Shown here: positions 7,149 through 14,581 of the stretch, in pieces
How the letters are laid out: each line of letters starts with the position of its first letter
How positions within the stretch are numbered: the first letter of the stretch is position 1
Virus record (IMG/VR): IMGVR_UViG_3300020129_000334
Location: 1-62,160 of that record
DNA: 62,160 nt
Reading direction: 5' to 3' (one strand)
DNA from: a virus
Program-made: the position numbers and the translations under genes
Notes under the pieces: model-generated
The model's input: only the letters and a program-made list of their open reading frames with translations
Told to the model about the DNA's origin: nothing
Databases searched by the model: none

Positions 7149-7654
7149 TAGTCCTCCTTCGAAAGCTTGCGCAGCCAGAACAGCGCCTCGGTGCGCGTGA
7201 GTTTGTGGTTGTTTGGGATATCGAGCACGCGCGACGGATGGGCAATACTCCACCACCCCTCACCTGGATTCGTCAAAGCTGCGCACCAATCGCCGACACT
7301 GAACCGCGAGGCCATCGCGAGCTTGTTCATGTAGTCGGCGATCATCTCTTCTTGCTCGCCGAACACCTCGAGCTGCACTTGAGCTTTCATGCGCGCCAGC
7401 TCCTGCATGCTCTCCAGACGATGCAGGTAATCGAATATCCGCTCGCGCCCGCGGTCCTCCACAAGGATGCTCACGCGCACCGGCTCGTTCCCAGAGGCCT
7501 CCGTCCAGCGAAGCCCGTTCTTTCGCTTGAGCACTGTTTCATCGACCGTGCGTTTGGCGAACATGGCTGCGCGGTCCTGGGCCTTTCCACTATCGAGTTG
7601 TCCGGACAGAAACGCCCTTCGGTACTGGGGACTGAGCCACGCTGCTGCGATCAC
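7148..7654 (-). CDS. Hypothetical protein, 168 aa
   Basis: GTG start at 7654, overlapping the upstream stop as GTGA. It begins VIAAAWLSPQYRRAF and has a long central helical region (RIFDYLHRLESMQELARMK) and a Trp-rich C-terminal part. No recognised domain. It sits in the middle of the long coupled leftward operon. Confidence 0.65.
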   Translation of the reverse strand: MIAAAWLSPQYRRAFLSGQLDSGKAQDRAAMFAKRTVDETVLKRKNGLRWTEASGNEPVRVSILVEDRGRERIFDYLHRLESMQELARMKAQVQLEVFGEQEEMIADYMNKLAMASRFSVGDWCAALTNPGEGWWSIAHPSRVLDIPNNHKLTRTEALFWLRKLSKED

Positions 7655-7905
7655 GACGGCCTCGCCTTCTGGTGCTCTTCCTCGGTCGTGATGGTCGCCG
7701 GCTGCTTCTCGATCAGGTCGAGGTACTTCCCCAGCTCTTCATCCCAGAGCACCGGCATCGTGCGCAGGAAGCCGCCGAGCATCCCGTCGAAGCTCACCAT
7801 CAGCGAGCGAGAGTTGCCGCTGGCCAGGAGCACACGGCCCCCGACGGTTTGGCCCTTGTACGTAATGTAGATCCGGAGCCCCGTGCGCATGTTCGGCGGA
7901 TTCAT
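7651..7905 (-). CDS. Hypothetical protein, 84 aa
   Basis: ATG 7905 (MNPPNMRTGLRIYITYKG) overlaps the upstream stop as ATGA. The N-terminal half looks like a small beta-barrel or SH3-like fold (GGRVLLASGN, SLMVSFDG). The C-terminus is a polar helix. Function unknown. Confidence 0.65.
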   Translation of the reverse strand: MNPPNMRTGLRIYITYKGQTVGGRVLLASGNSRSLMVSFDGMLGGFLRTMPVLWDEELGKYLDLIEKQPATITTEEEHQKARPS

Positions 7906-8294
7906 TTGCTCTCCAATGCGTCGAGTACGCGCTGCAGTCGCTCCGGATCGGCCTGTCCCGGATGCTTCATCAGCCATTCGATCGTGGCCTTCAGGAAAAC
8001 AACCTTCGTGTCGAGCTTCTCGATTCGCTTCTGGTCGTCGGCCATGGCCTCGAGCGCATACGCCACTTCCCCCTCGAGCACGTCGTACGGGTCCAGCTTC
8101 GGATCGTAGTATTGGCCCCGCTCGCCCCGCAGCTTCCGATTCACCATCACCACGCGCTGCATATGCGCCTCGAGCTTCGCCTCTAGCTCTTTGATGCGGA
8201 CCTTTGCGCATAGCCGGCAGAGCATGGGAGCAACGATGCTCTCGGTCGCGTCGTCGAGGATGTGCCGCAAGCAGGTTATGCAGGGGTCGCTCAT
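7902..8294 (-). CDS. Cys-pair plus coiled-coil protein, 130 aa
   Basis: The start MSDPCITCLRHILDD at ATG 8294 overlaps the upstream stop. Two CxxC pairs (CITC, CRLC) within the first 30 residues suggest a zinc ribbon. A long coiled coil follows (RIKELEAKLEAHMQRV, DDQKRIEKLDTKVVFLK). This resembles a DNA- or protein-binding adaptor, but no family is recognised. Confidence 0.65.
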   Translation of the reverse strand: MSDPCITCLRHILDDATESIVAPMLCRLCAKVRIKELEAKLEAHMQRVVMVNRKLRGERGQYYDPKLDPYDVLEGEVAYALEAMADDQKRIEKLDTKVVFLKATIEWLMKHPGQADPERLQRVLDALESK

Positions 8295-8524
8295 TTCGGC
8301 TCGACTTTCGTTGCCAGCTCGACGCCCGCCGCGTGGGCCTTCCATTTCCCCAGGGCCATCTCGTAGGCAATCTTGCGACACATGGCCGCGAACAGCCGCA
8401 GCTCCGCCACGCGCACGGTCTCGTTTCCTGCCATTCTCTTCAATCGATCCGCCTGCGCGTCGTAATCGGCCCCCTCGCTCGCCAGCCAATTGAGGATCGC
8501 CTGGACAGTCTCTTGCTCGTTCAT
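8291..8524 (-). CDS. Hypothetical helical protein, 77 aa
   Basis: Starts MNEQETVQAILNWLASEG at ATG 8524, overlapping the previous stop as ATGA. It is predicted almost entirely helical (RVAELRLFAAMCRKIAYEM). Longer readings of the frame run into the neighbouring gene. Function unknown. Confidence 0.6.
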   Translation of the reverse strand: MNEQETVQAILNWLASEGADYDAQADRLKRMAGNETVRVAELRLFAAMCRKIAYEMALGKWKAHAAGVELATKVEPK

Positions 8525-8739
8525 GACGTGTACTCGTGAGTGCAGCCGTTTGAGCGACTCGATGCCGGATTCTTCGGATGCAGGCCGCAATGGATGCAGA
8601 GCTGCGCGTCCTTCTTCTTCGACTGCATCACGGCGCGAACCTCCGGCAGCTCCGGGTACTCGTGATGCATGCCGTAGGTGCACGTCGGCCCCGGTGGATT
8701 GCGCTCGTGATGCCGCAAGCAGAAGATGCAGACGGTCAT
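8521..8739 (-). CDS. Double Cys/His zinc-finger-like protein, 72 aa
   Basis: Two similar halves each carry CxxC-x-H and a later C-x-H: MTVCIFCLRHH...CTYGMHHEY, then LCIHCGLH...GCTHEYTS. The internal repeat strongly suggests two zinc sites. Coupled by ATGA on both sides. A nucleic-acid or protein adaptor role is likely but not specified by sequence. Confidence 0.65.
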   Translation of the reverse strand: MTVCIFCLRHHERNPPGPTCTYGMHHEYPELPEVRAVMQSKKKDAQLCIHCGLHPKNPASSRSNGCTHEYTS

Positions 8740-8915
8740 CGCGGTTTGCTCAGCAGGTAATCCAGGTGGTCCTTGGCTTCTACGAGCTTCATGAGCACCG
8801 GTCGCGCAAGCCCTCGTCGGGTGCGATCGTCGATGCCCTCAAGGCTCTCGATGGCGGCCCGAATGAAGCCCTCCGCCGACTGCATCCGATAGAACGCTCG
8901 CTCGTCGTCGCTCAT
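8736..8915 (-). CDS. 59-aa helical protein
   Basis: ATG 8915 gives MSDDERAFYRMQSAEGFI and continues as two amphipathic helices ending YLLSKPR. Its stop overlaps the next ATG as ATGA. It follows the outer-membrane barrel gene by 9 bases. Function unknown. Confidence 0.6.
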   Translation of the reverse strand: MSDDERAFYRMQSAEGFIRAAIESLEGIDDRTRRGLARPVLMKLVEAKDHLDYLLSKPR

Positions 8916-8924
8916 GTCTGCCTT

Positions 8925-9482
8925 TCAGAATGCCCAGCCGAACGTGACGGCTACGCGCGGGCGCACGACCGATTGCGTGTGAACATCTGCGGAAGGATCG
9001 CCGTCGGCCGGAATCTCCTTGTCGACGTGGACGTACTGCACTCCGGCGCTCAGGCCGATGAGGACGTGCTCGATCACCGCCTGGTAGCCGACGTCCACCG
9101 CGCCACCCAGGTTGCGAAAATCGACGCCCGGCCCGCGGTAGCTGCCCACGAGCAAGGACGGTCCGAAGTAGAGCCCCCCCGGCCCCTGTTCCGTGACGAA
9201 ATAGCGGTAGCCCAGCTCCCCCCCGAAGCCGTGCCAGTCGTGTGTGGTCGGTGGCGCCTTCGGATCGGCCGCTGGGACCGACGTGCTTGTGCCCATGTAG
9301 AAGCCGGACAGGACGATCCCATGGTGCGCCAACGGAACGATCTCGAGCTGCGCGCCGTAATGGCCGACGAAGAGCCCGAGCGGCGTCACCTCGAGAGCGA
9401 CGGGATGCGCAGCGGGCGGGGGCTCCAGGGCTCCGGAATCGGCAGAGAGAGCGGCGACGGTGGCGAGGGCGAGGATGTTCAT
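8925..9482 (-). CDS. Predicted outer-membrane beta-barrel protein, 185 aa
   Basis: After a short N-terminal export segment (MNILALATVAALSADSG) the protein alternates hydrophobic and polar residues in many short strands (LEVTPLGLFVGHYGAQL, GIVLSGFYMGT, GGELGYRYFV). It ends in FGWAF, the terminal aromatic signature of barrels inserted by the BAM machinery. At about 165 mature residues it would be a small 8-stranded barrel. It lies directly downstream of three lectin lipoproteins, so a surface function in the lysogen is likely: lysogenic conversion, superinfection exclusion or adhesion. Exact role unknown. Confidence 0.7.
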   Translation of the reverse strand: MNILALATVAALSADSGALEPPPAAHPVALEVTPLGLFVGHYGAQLEIVPLAHHGIVLSGFYMGTSTSVPAADPKAPPTTHDWHGFGGELGYRYFVTEQGPGGLYFGPSLLVGSYRGPGVDFRNLGGAVDVGYQAVIEHVLIGLSAGVQYVHVDKEIPADGDPSADVHTQSVVRPRVAVTFGWAF

Positions 9483-9564
9483 GGCGGGCTCCTTAGCACG
9501 GGTGAGGCCAACCTGAGGCGAACCGGAGGGACCCGCAAGCCCCCCCGGACCGATCGTCGCTACA
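9483..9564 (-). promoter_or_regulatory. Leader between lectin 1 and the barrel gene
   Basis: An 82-base gap, the longest within this operon. It carries only the leader of the barrel gene (GTGCTAAGGAGCC, a good ribosome site just before ATG 9482). No clear terminator or operator seen. Confidence 0.3.
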
Positions 9565-10128
9565 TCAGAGGCTCAGTTGCCAGTACCAGTGCTCCCAGGG
9601 CTCCCAGTCGGCATCGTTCGCGCCCCCGAGCTTGACCTCCGCATAGAAACCGCTCGTCCAGCCTCCGATGGGATCGCAGATCGTGGCATTGCTGCACCAC
9701 ATGCGGCGGAGGACCAGGCCGTCATTGTCGTGCGTGATCTTCCCGTTCCAATTCAGCGTCCACCGCTGGCGAGGATTGTTCGGGTCGCAATTGACCGTGC
9801 CGATATTGTAGGCCAGATGGTCCCCAAACTCGTCCAGATTGCTAAGGCACTTCCAATTCCACTTGCTGACGATCTGGTGCGTGTTGAGGTTGTAGGCCCA
9901 TTGCTGATTGATCAGGCCATTGCAGTCCCACATCGCCACGTAGGCGCCATTCGTGTTGTTGAAGGCATACACGTCGAGGCACTGGCCGGCTGCCTTCAAA
10001 GAGCCGATATCGTAGGTGGGCGGCGCGGAGACGGCTTGGGCCTGTGTGCTGGTTTCCTCGCTCGAGGTAACAGGTGCGGCGCAGGCGGCGAGAGCGAGAG
10101 CGAAGATGAAAATGTATTTGCGGATCAC
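9565..10128 (-). CDS. Ricin-B-type lectin lipoprotein 1, 187 aa
   Basis: GTG start at 10128. The N-terminus is a lipoprotein signal with lipobox ALAAC (Cys16), followed by an SSEET-rich linker. The mature part is a ricin-type beta-trefoil-like lectin: CLDVYAFN, WDCNGLINQQWAY and RQRWTLNWNGK show the repeated Q-x-W signature and WDCNG turns. Such domains bind galactose-type or other glycans. It is the most downstream of three tandem paralogues, followed by an outer-membrane barrel. It is probably anchored in the outer membrane of the lysogen; why a phage carries it is unknown. Confidence 0.8.
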   Translation of the reverse strand: MIRKYIFIFALALAACAAPVTSSEETSTQAQAVSAPPTYDIGSLKAAGQCLDVYAFNNTNGAYVAMWDCNGLINQQWAYNLNTHQIVSKWNWKCLSNLDEFGDHLAYNIGTVNCDPNNPRQRWTLNWNGKITHDNDGLVLRRMWCSNATICDPIGGWTSGFYAEVKLGGANDADWEPWEHWYWQLSL

Positions 10129-10159
10129 GATGGTCCTCGTTTTGCGGGTGAGCGATTCG

Positions 10160-10747
10160 TCAATTGACGGTCAGTTGCCAGGTCCAGCGTTCCCAGGTCT
10201 GCCAATCGGCGTCATCGCACTTCCCGAGCATTACGGCCGTCCAATAGCCGTGCGTATAGCCCCCAGCGCCGTCCGGATTCGTGACTGCATGGGTGAACCA
10301 CTGACGACGCATGCACCATTCTGGATGGGTGTCGTAGATGATCTTTCCGTTCCAGTTGAGCGTAAACCGCTGGCGCTCGTCGTTGGGATCGCAGTCATTC
10401 ATGCCGATGGATATAGCCCCCATCCCGTACCAATCGTGATTCCACGTGGTAAGGCATTTCCAACTCCACTGGCTCACGATCTGGTGCGTGGCGAAGTTAT
10501 AGGCCCACTTCTGATTTTGGAGACCGTTGCAGTCCCAATTGGTCAGCGTACCGAGGGCGCTAAGTGTGTTGAAAGCGTAGACGTCGAGGCAATAGCCGTT
10601 CTCCTTCAAAGATCCGATGTCATAGCCGGGGGGCGCAACGACGGCCTGCGATTGGCTGCCGGTTTCTTCGGATGACGACGTGGGAGCCACGCACCCGGGC
10701 GCAGTCAGCGCAACGAAGATGGCCAACGGGAAAGTCTTACGAATCAT
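10160..10747 (-). CDS. Ricin-B-type lectin lipoprotein 2, 195 aa
   Basis: Paralogue of the neighbour. I take the second of two tandem ATGs (10747; the first is at 10750) because AGAGGAC then sits at a normal distance. The signal peptide ends in a lipobox-like APGC (Cys19), then SSSEETGSQSQAV. Lectin repeats are seen as CLDVYAFN, WDCNGLQNQKWAY and RQRFTLNWNGK. Divergence from copy 1 (for example Phe replacing Trp in one Q-x-W) argues for an old duplication under diversifying use. Confidence 0.8.
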   Translation of the reverse strand: MIRKTFPLAIFVALTAPGCVAPTSSSEETGSQSQAVVAPPGYDIGSLKENGYCLDVYAFNTLSALGTLTNWDCNGLQNQKWAYNFATHQIVSQWSWKCLTTWNHDWYGMGAISIGMNDCDPNDERQRFTLNWNGKIIYDTHPEWCMRRQWFTHAVTNPDGAGGYTHGYWTAVMLGKCDDADWQTWERWTWQLTVN

Positions 10748-10770
10748 CATGTCCTCTTTGCGGTTGGATT

Positions 10771-11283
10771 TCAGTCCCAAGCGAAGGTGGAGTAATAAGG
10801 CCATTCGGAATCGTGGCAGCCGGCGAGAAACAAAGCGTCCCCGCTCCCATGGCTGTTGCCGGGGCTATGGTCCCAGTATTGGGCACGCAGGCACTTGCCA
10901 TCGTACTGGTTGATGATCTCGCCGCTGAGGCTGTCGAATGACCAGCGCTGATTTGGCAGTCCGTTGCAGTCCCAAAGGCCAACGGAGGTATGGTCAAAGC
11001 CGATGTTGTCGAGGCACTTGCCGTTGTACTTCGAGACGATCGCATGCGTGTCGGCGTTGTAGACCCAGCCCTGATTGACGAGGCCGTTGCAGTCCCAGAG
11101 ATCGAGCGTGAGATTGCCGTTGCGCGTGTTGAACGAGAAGACGTCGAGGCAAAGACCGCGGGTCCGGATCGTCCCGAGATCGGTGACATACGCCTCGCTC
11201 GTTGTGCCGGTGTCTTCGGATGGCGCTGGGGCCCCACATCCGCAAAGAAGCGCGAGCAGCCCGAGGGGAATTAGCCGGCGCAT
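10771..11283 (-). CDS. Ricin-B-type lectin lipoprotein 3, 170 aa
   Basis: First of the three in transcription order. ATG 11283 overlaps the previous stop (TGATG). The signal peptide MRRLIPLGLLALLCGCG has a lipobox around Cys14/Cys16, then SEDTGTTSEAY. The trefoil repeats are the most regular of the three: CLDVFSFN, LWDCNGLVNQGWVY, CLDNIGF, LWDCNGLPNQRWSF, CLRAQYW. It is a predicted outer-membrane or surface lectin. Confidence 0.8.
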   Translation of the reverse strand: MRRLIPLGLLALLCGCGAPAPSEDTGTTSEAYVTDLGTIRTRGLCLDVFSFNTRNGNLTLDLWDCNGLVNQGWVYNADTHAIVSKYNGKCLDNIGFDHTSVGLWDCNGLPNQRWSFDSLSGEIINQYDGKCLRAQYWDHSPGNSHGSGDALFLAGCHDSEWPYYSTFAWD

Positions 11284-11615
11284 CAATAATACTCGCGGGT
11301 CAGGCCGAGCCGCCGGAGGTCGTCCTCTTTCAGGCGGTACGTTTCGTTCGGCACCACGTGGGCGACCATGAACGTGTAGTAAATGATCTGGTCGGAATGC
11401 TTGCGAATGCCATCACGCATTCCTTGCTTGGGATCTCCGGAAGAGGACATCTTGCCAATGCGTCGCTCCTCTTCTCCGAGCACCGCGTCCATCTCCTCGA
11501 GCTTCGCGAGCTGCCCCTTGTAGTTCGCGAGCTTGTCTTCGTGGTACTTCAGGCGCCCCGCGAGCATGTCTTTCAGTTCGGCACTCTTGAGGTCGATCTG
11601 CAGTCCTTCGATCAT
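11283..11615 (-). CDS. Coiled-coil protein, 110 aa
   Basis: Begins MIEGLQIDLKSAELKDM with a long charged coiled coil (KLANYKGQLAKLEEMDAVLG) followed by a short C-terminal globular part ending REYY. The leader carries GTGAAAGGAGCC before the start, a strong ribosome site. It is coupled to the first lectin gene. Function unknown. Confidence 0.65.
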   Translation of the reverse strand: MIEGLQIDLKSAELKDMLAGRLKYHEDKLANYKGQLAKLEEMDAVLGEEERRIGKMSSSGDPKQGMRDGIRKHSDQIIYYTFMVAHVVPNETYRLKEDDLRRLGLTREYY

Positions 11616-11642
11616 GGTCGGCTCCTTTCACTTGCCGGTCGT

Positions 11643-11888
11643 TCACTTCACTCGTCGCACGCGCTCGTATGGCTCCCAGCCTTCCGGCTCGAGAATGTCT
11701 GCCGTCCGAACGAGCAAAGCGTGCAACATACAGCTCTCATCCCACATCGGGCTGTTTTCCTCGTAGCAGCCGCCGTAGCGCGTGCTCGACGTCTTGCTGC
11801 AGGCTGTGCAGACGAACACCGTCCCCTCCGGCGCGCGCGTGTTGCCCATCTTGGCGTTGAGCTTCTTCAGCTCGGCATCCGTGATCAC
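11643..11888 (-). CDS. Cys-rich small protein, 81 aa
   Basis: GTG start at 11888, overlapping the previous stop as GTGA, reads VITDAELKKLNAKMGN. A CTAC pair and two further Cys (GGCYEE, ESCML) suggest metal binding. I reject the longer frame because it lies inside the preceding gene. Function unknown. Confidence 0.6.
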   Translation of the reverse strand: MITDAELKKLNAKMGNTRAPEGTVFVCTACSKTSSTRYGGCYEENSPMWDESCMLHALLVRTADILEPEGWEPYERVRRVK

Positions 11889-12055
11889 CGCTCCCTCGTC
11901 GCCACCCGCGCCGCGCTCAGGGCCACGTCGGCCGGCCAGCCAAAGCAGCGCTCCAGCAAGACGGCGATCTCTTCGGCGGTACGCTCTTGGTTGCGGGAAA
12001 GCAGGGCACGCGCGTCGAGGATCGCGTCGTTCGTCGTCTTCAGCTCCGGCCCCAT
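11885..12055 (-). CDS. Small UBA-like helical protein, 56 aa
   Basis: From ATG 12055 the protein reads MGPELKTTNDAILDARAL and forms three short helices (EEIAVLLERCFGWPADVAL). This is reminiscent of a small helical bundle. The start is uncertain: the frame is open further upstream, and the G-rich stretch AAGGGGGTGGG could serve as ribosome site. Function unknown. Confidence 0.5.
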   Translation of the reverse strand: MGPELKTTNDAILDARALLSRNQERTAEEIAVLLERCFGWPADVALSAARVATRER

Positions 12056-12116
12056 CCCGCTGCCCACCCCCTTCTTCGCGGCAACCCAGTACCAAACAGT
12101 GCAAGCGAAGGGAAGC

Positions 12117-12482
12117 TTAGTTGACGCTCCGTTGCAGGTCCGCGGAAGTCTGGGACTTTTCCGGCTGGCGAGTGCTTTCACGTTTGCCTTGCCATTCCCA
12201 GGTGCTCGCCCGAAACAGGGCTTCGCCGAGGATACCGACGAGCCGGCTCGCGAGTCGTTCCGACACCATCGACATTCCCAGCACCACGGCCAGCGCCAGG
12301 TCAAAAAACATGTTGAAGTGCTCGCGGAGCCAGGGGACCCAAGGGCAGATGGCCAGGAAGACGGTCGCCGCGCCGGTGAAAAAGACCCGAAGGCGAAGCA
12401 TCCTCGAATGGGCTTCCATCGTGGCGTTCAGGCGTTGGCACTGGCATCCAGAAGAGTGAAGAGCGCACGGCTTCATCGGCAT
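12117..12482 (-). CDS. Membrane protein, 121 aa
   Basis: Two hydrophobic segments (about residues 30-46, VFFTGAATVFLAICPWV, and about 60-80, LALAVVLGMSMVSERL) followed by a polar tail. The first ATG (12482) has a GGGGGA ribosome site; an internal Met22 is possible. It starts the long leftward operon and diverges from the small terminase gene across only 32 bases, so both promoters must overlap there. Confidence 0.55.
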   Translation of the reverse strand: MPMKPCALHSSGCQCQRLNATMEAHSRMLRLRVFFTGAATVFLAICPWVPWLREHFNMFFDLALAVVLGMSMVSERLASRLVGILGEALFRASTWEWQGKRESTRQPEKSQTSADLQRSVN

Positions 12483-12514
12483 AATCGGTATCCCCCGCTG
12501 TCCTGGTGAAATGA

Positions 12515-12961
12515 ATGTCGGATGTGAAGCCGGGAAACGGTCTCGCGCCCCCGACCAAAGAGGAACGTGTCCAGCTCTGCATGAAGTTGATGCGGACGGG
12601 CCGCTGGCGTCGGGGCATTACAGAAAAGAACGTCGCCGCCCATTGGGGCCTAAGCGAGGATAGCGTCCGTGCCTACAGCGCAGAGGCCTGGCGTCGCGTG
12701 CGAACCGAGGTGACAGACCCCGACGCAACAGCAGCCACCATTTGCTCGGCGCTCGAGGCCGTCATCGTAGAAGCCAAGGGTAAGGGGCTCGCCGGCCATC
12801 GGTCGATCATCGAGGCGGGCAAGGCATGGGCGGCTATCTCGGGGGCCGGCGCTCCGACGCGGTTTGAGATGGGCGCTCTCTCGACCATGAGCGATGAGGA
12901 GCTGGAGCGGCGTCGTAAGGAGCTGGCCGCGCGTCTGTCGGAGGGAGACGACGAGAAGTAA
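12515..12961 (+). CDS. terS: Probable terminase small subunit, 148 aa
   Basis: The N-terminal half has a helix-turn-helix (ITEKNVAAHWGLSEDSVRAY) after a basic helix; the C-terminal half is an acidic helix-rich tail (DEELERRRKELAARL). Size, HTH and position at the head of the rightward packaging block fit the DNA-recognition subunit of terminase, which binds the packaging site and hands DNA to the large subunit. It is separated from the large subunit by a leftward gene pair and several small genes, which is unusual. Assignment rests on architecture and position. Confidence 0.6.
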   Translation: MSDVKPGNGLAPPTKEERVQLCMKLMRTGRWRRGITEKNVAAHWGLSEDSVRAYSAEAWRRVRTEVTDPDATAATICSALEAVIVEAKGKGLAGHRSIIEAGKAWAAISGAGAPTRFEMGALSTMSDEELERRRKELAARLSEGDDEK

Positions 12962-12973
12962 CCGCCCATCGAG

Positions 12974-13675
12974 TCATTCCGCGGCCTGGGCGTGGCTCAT
13001 GGCATGGGCGAAGTAGTCGCGGAGCACATTCAGCGCCTCAATCAGCCGTGCGTCCGTCTTCAGCTTCTTATTCTCGTTCTTAAGCTCGATGTTCTCCGTC
13101 GCGAGCTTCAGATTCTCCGACTCGTACAGCTTGAGCAGCTCCTTCTGATCGCCATCGGGAAGCGCCTCCACTGCGGCCGCTGTCGTATCGGGATCGGCCT
13201 TCATCTCGGCCTTCGGTGCTGCGGCAGACGGAGGGGGCGGCGGAACGGGCGGCGGCACTTCGCCTTTCAAGAGATGCTCCGGCGCGCTCATGTCGAAAGC
13301 CGGGTCGTCAATGTTGACGGGGACCGCGTTCCGGATGCCCTTTACAAGCCGCGGACGGGACGGTGCAGGCTTTCGCTCAACGCTGGCGCCCGTCTTTGCC
13401 AGTGGCTTGAAGAGCGTGGGCCACTTCGCCGCTTGCTTCGGAAGCATGACAAGCGGAAGTCGATGGTCCTCGGCAATCTTCTTCACTCGTGCCAGCTCAC
13501 CGTGGCTCGCCATCTCGTGCATGAAGAGCACACCATCGCAGCCGTAGAGATTCGGTGAATTGCGGTTTGCGTCGTAGATCCGGTCGCCAATTTCGATGTC
13601 ATGTAGCTTCAACTTGGCGATGATGCCGACGAGAAACTGCGCCGGAAAGTGACTGAAGAGAGCTGCCTGGATCAT
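12974..13675 (-). CDS. DUF2325-like Rossmannoid plus coiled coil, 233 aa
   Basis: ATG 13675 overlaps the PadR-like gene stop as ATGA; the longer frame upstream is in that gene's shadow. The N-terminal part has GCDGVLFMHEMASH and RVKKIAEDHRLPLVMLP. This pattern resembles DUF2325, where an acidic/His loop and a basic helix follow a strand. A basic and Pro-rich linker (PPPVPPPPPSAAA) leads to a C-terminal coiled coil. It is convergent with the small terminase gene. Function unknown; family call tentative. Confidence 0.55.
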   Translation of the reverse strand: MIQAALFSHFPAQFLVGIIAKLKLHDIEIGDRIYDANRNSPNLYGCDGVLFMHEMASHGELARVKKIAEDHRLPLVMLPKQAAKWPTLFKPLAKTGASVERKPAPSRPRLVKGIRNAVPVNIDDPAFDMSAPEHLLKGEVPPPVPPPPPSAAAPKAEMKADPDTTAAAVEALPDGDQKELLKLYESENLKLATENIELKNENKKLKTDARLIEALNVLRDYFAHAMSHAQAAE

Positions 13676-13986
13676 CGGTCTTCCCCTTTGCTGAATGAGC
13701 CGAGCGCCTTTCGCGTGCGTTCGTATTCGGCCCGGCCCTGTTTGGTGATCTCGTACCAACGTTTCGGTTTGCCGCCACGGCGAACACCGGCCATCTCCTC
13801 GCGCTCGTGCGATCGGATCAGGCCAGCCTCCTCCATTTTGGAAAGCATCACGTAAGCGCCCCCGCGATTCAATTGGACGTGTCCGTCCGAGCGAGCCGCA
13901 ATGCGCTGAATCAGGGCTAGCCCGTAACCGGGCCCCTCCATCAGCTCCTGGAGCAAGGCAAAGCGCGAATTCAGGGGCGGGGACAT
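13672..13986 (-). CDS. PadR-family-like transcription regulator, 104 aa
   Basis: ATG 13986 reads MSPPLNSRFALLQELMEG. The order helix, YGLALIQRI, GGAYVMLSKMEEAGLI, GGKPKRWYEITKQG matches the PadR winged helix: helix-turn-helix, then a wing with RWYEIT and G. PadR proteins are small dimeric repressors. It is coupled to the DUF2325-like gene and diverges from the GNAT gene. A TGCAAGCGCTTGCA palindrome lies 53 bases upstream, so autoregulation is possible. Confidence 0.75.
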   Translation of the reverse strand: MSPPLNSRFALLQELMEGPGYGLALIQRIAARSDGHVQLNRGGAYVMLSKMEEAGLIRSHEREEMAGVRRGGKPKRWYEITKQGRAEYERTRKALGSFSKGEDR

Positions 13987-14038
13987 GTGCGCCCTGGGAT
14001 CTACCCGCGCCTTCGACGCCTGGGCAAGTGTCTCGTGC

Positions 14039-14052
14039 TGCAAGCGCTTGCA
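14039..14052. promoter_or_regulatory. Perfect palindrome TGCAAGCGCTTGCA
   Basis: Lies between the PadR-like gene (leftward) and the GNAT gene (rightward). It is the same double TTGCAAG element as at 1865-1880, lacking only the outermost bases. A further half-site (ACTTGCC on the minus strand) lies about 10 bases away. Probably a dimer operator controlling one or both divergent units. Confidence 0.6.
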
Positions 14053-14125
14053 ACTGCTGCCTTTCCACTTGGTGAAGGGCGCTCCGTAACTCGTCGATAA
14101 CGTCCAAGAATCCGAGGCCTGACCG

Positions 14126-14581
14126 TTGGAAAGTGTCGCTACGGAAAATTCGCAAGCGAGCCCTTCACTGCCTGTTCTTTTGCGCCCGATGCGGGACGAG
14201 GACCGGCCGTTTATCACCGACTCCTGGTTGCTCGCTTTCCGAGGAAGCTCGATCGGGCGAGACGGCGGCCCCGCATACATGCATGACATGAAGTGGCTTA
14301 TCCGCCGCTTTCTGGAGCGTGGTGCGGTGCTAGTCGCTGCGGACGAGGACGAGCCGGGGGCCATCTGGGGCTGGTCAGCAACGACGGCAAACACGGTCCT
14401 TTACACGTACGTCCGCCATGAATTCCGTCAACAGGGCGTCGGGAGTCTTCTGCTCGCTCCATTCCTGAAGCGACGAGACATCACCTATTGCGCGCGCCCG
14501 CAGATTCGCGACGTCCCCATCCCGCCCGGCTGGCGGTACTCGTTTCTCGCCGGGCTTCGTCTTCTCGAGCGAGGTCCGTAG
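14126..14581 (+). CDS. GNAT-type N-acetyltransferase-like protein, 151 aa
   Basis: The pattern LLRPMRDEDRPFI at the N-terminus, ERGAVLVAADED in the middle and YTYVRHEFRQQGVGSLLLA follows the GNAT fold. The R-x-x-G-V-G segment is the acetyl-CoA pyrophosphate-binding loop. Phages often carry such genes beside packaging genes; substrates are rarely known. The frame opens at TTG 14126; ATG 14189 is an alternative start but would remove the first strand. Confidence 0.65.
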   Translation: MESVATENSQASPSLPVLLRPMRDEDRPFITDSWLLAFRGSSIGRDGGPAYMHDMKWLIRRFLERGAVLVAADEDEPGAIWGWSATTANTVLYTYVRHEFRQQGVGSLLLAPFLKRRDITYCARPQIRDVPIPPGWRYSFLAGLRLLERGP

